Shown here in pieces: positions 6,268-6,783 of a DNA stretch of 6,783 nucleotides. The translations under genes and the position numbers were made by a program. This DNA is from Streptosporangiaceae bacterium (GTDB lineage: Bacteria; Actinomycetota; Actinomycetes; Streptosporangiales; Streptosporangiaceae): positions 1 through 6,783 of the forward strand of contig JASHOI010000587.1 in NCBI GenBank assembly GCA_030041195.1, given 5' to 3'. How positions within the stretch are numbered: position 1 is the stretch's first letter; every line of letters starts with the position of its first letter. The notes under the pieces are model-generated. The model ran no database searches. It saw nothing but the letters and a program-made list of their open reading frames with translations, and was not told the origin of the DNA.

Positions 6268-6537
6268 TCAGCTGATGTCGAGCTGCGCGGCGCGCTTGGA
6301 GATCGCCGACTTGCGGTTGGCCGCCTGGTTCTTGTGGATGACGCCCTTGCTGGCGGCCTTGTCGAGCTTGACGAACGCGGCCCGCATGGCCTGAGTGGTC
6401 CGCTCCTCGTCGCCCGCGTCCGCTGCCTCGCGGAAGTGGCGCACCGACGTCTTCAGCGCCGACTTGACCGCCTTGTTGCGCTGGCGCGCCTTCTCGTTCT
6501 GCTTGTTGCGCTTGATCTGGGACTTGATATTCGCCAC
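6268..6537 (-). CDS. rpsT: 30S ribosomal protein S20
   Basis: S20 is a primary 16S rRNA-binding protein that helps assemble the body of the 30S subunit. The 89-residue product is of standard length, is rich in Lys, Arg and Ala, and has the classic features [30 protein letters not shown] at the N-terminus and [23 protein letters not shown] at the C-terminus. It should fold as a three-helix bundle. The start is GTG (6537-6535); GCGAGG (6550-6545) lies 7 nt upstream. A leader of about 100 nt with a strong hairpin runs back to a good promoter. In E. coli S20 represses its own translation, and the leader here could serve a similar purpose, though that is inference. It converges with holA on its left; lepA is the expected neighbour to the right but lies outside the window. 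Confidence 0.98.
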   Translation of the reverse strand: MANIKSQIKRNKQNEKARQRNKAVKSALKTSVRHFREAADAGDEERTTQAMRAAFVKLDKAASKGVIHKNQAANRKSAISKRAAQLDIS

Positions 6538-6580
6538 GCGTGTGCCTCGCTAGGAGTGTGTCAGCTCTATCGGATATGCC

Positions 6581-6601
6581 CGCCGCGACGAGACCGCGGC
6601 G
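6581..6601 (-). promoter_or_regulatory. Hairpin in the rpsT leader
   Basis: CGCCGCG (6581-6587) and CGCGGCG (6595-6601) form a perfect 7-bp stem with a 7-nt loop, GTCTCGT on the transcribed minus-strand sense. An alternative longer-range pairing, ATGCCCGC (6576-6583) with GCGGGCAT (6621-6628), competes with it. The hairpin is about 30 nt upstream of the ribosome binding site. The competing folds suggest leader control of S20 synthesis but do not prove it. Confidence 0.45.
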
Positions 6602-6646
6602 TCGCACCCGGCAGGACACTGCGGGCATGCGGGCAGCCGACTGGTA

Positions 6647-6676
6647 AGGATATCCGAGATCAGCCCGGCCGCTCAA
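6647..6676 (-). promoter_or_regulatory. Sigma70-type promoter candidate for rpsT
   Basis: On the minus strand TTGAGC (6676-6671) is followed after 18 nt by TATCCT (6652-6647), fitting the actinobacterial TTGAnn / TAnnnT pattern. Transcription would start near 6640, about 100 nt before the GTG. The -10 box is part of the palindrome GGATATCC (6648-6655). Confidence 0.6.
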
Positions 6677-6719
6677 ACCGGCCGGATCCCGCCGCCCCCG
6701 CGAGCCGGCGCAGGCCGGT

Positions 6720-6783
6720 GGGGCCGGTTGGGGCCGGCGGGGCCGGTTGGGGCCGGCGGGGCCGGTTGGGGCCGGTTGGGGCC
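6720..6783. repeat. G-rich tandem repeat of 9/10-nt units, runs off the window
   Basis: GGGG begins at 6720, 6730, 6739, 6749, 6758, 6768 and 6778, giving units GGGGCCGGTT (10 nt) and GGGGCCGGC (9 nt) in the order 10-9-10-9-10-10 plus a partial unit. Degenerate copies (GAGCCGGCGC, AGGCCGGT) precede it at about 6701-6719. The mixed period is not a multiple of three, so the array is unlikely to be coding. Seven G4 runs on one strand could fold into G-quadruplexes. It lies upstream of the rpsT promoter and probably between rpsT and whatever gene follows; its full length is unknown. Confidence 0.9.

Overview
The window is high-GC DNA with short intergenic gaps, G/C-ending codons, GTG starts and SD motifs of the AGGAGG type. 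Together with the protein sequences (an actinobacterial-looking HflX, HolA and S20), this points to a high-GC actinomycete. I cannot name the genus from the sequence.

Layout, left to right. (1) Positions 1-1432, minus strand: malate synthase A (aceB), cut off at the window edge and lacking its C-terminus, with a good sigma70-type promoter behind it. (2) Positions 1704-3185, plus strand: the ribosome-associated GTPase HflX, divergent from aceB and carrying a small three-copy tandem repeat in its N-terminal extension. (3) Positions 3186-3944: about 760 bp without a convincing gene. Its two ends are about 50% GC by hand count, its middle is GC-rich and full of hairpins, and a candidate promoter for the next gene lies near its right end. 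(4) Positions 3945-5156, plus strand: an amidohydrolase clearly of the imidazolonepropionase (HutI) family, but with several expected substrate-pocket residues replaced. (5) Positions 5278-6234, plus strand: DNA polymerase III delta subunit (holA), whose start codon sits inside overlapping palindromes. (6) Positions 6268-6537, minus strand: ribosomal protein S20 (rpsT), convergent with holA, with its own leader hairpin and promoter. (7) Positions 6720 to the edge: a 9/10-nt GGGGCC-based tandem repeat that runs out of the window.

The genes do not form one pathway. aceB belongs to the glyoxylate shunt, hflX to ribosome rescue and stress, holA to replication and rpsT to the small ribosomal subunit. 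The holA-rpsT pair is a conserved actinobacterial neighbourhood in which lepA usually follows rpsT. The HutI-like gene sits where comEC often precedes holA. The items most worth a second look are the HutI-like enzyme with its altered pocket, the palindromes and upstream ORF at the holA start, the structured gap 3186-3944, and the G-rich tandem array upstream of rpsT.
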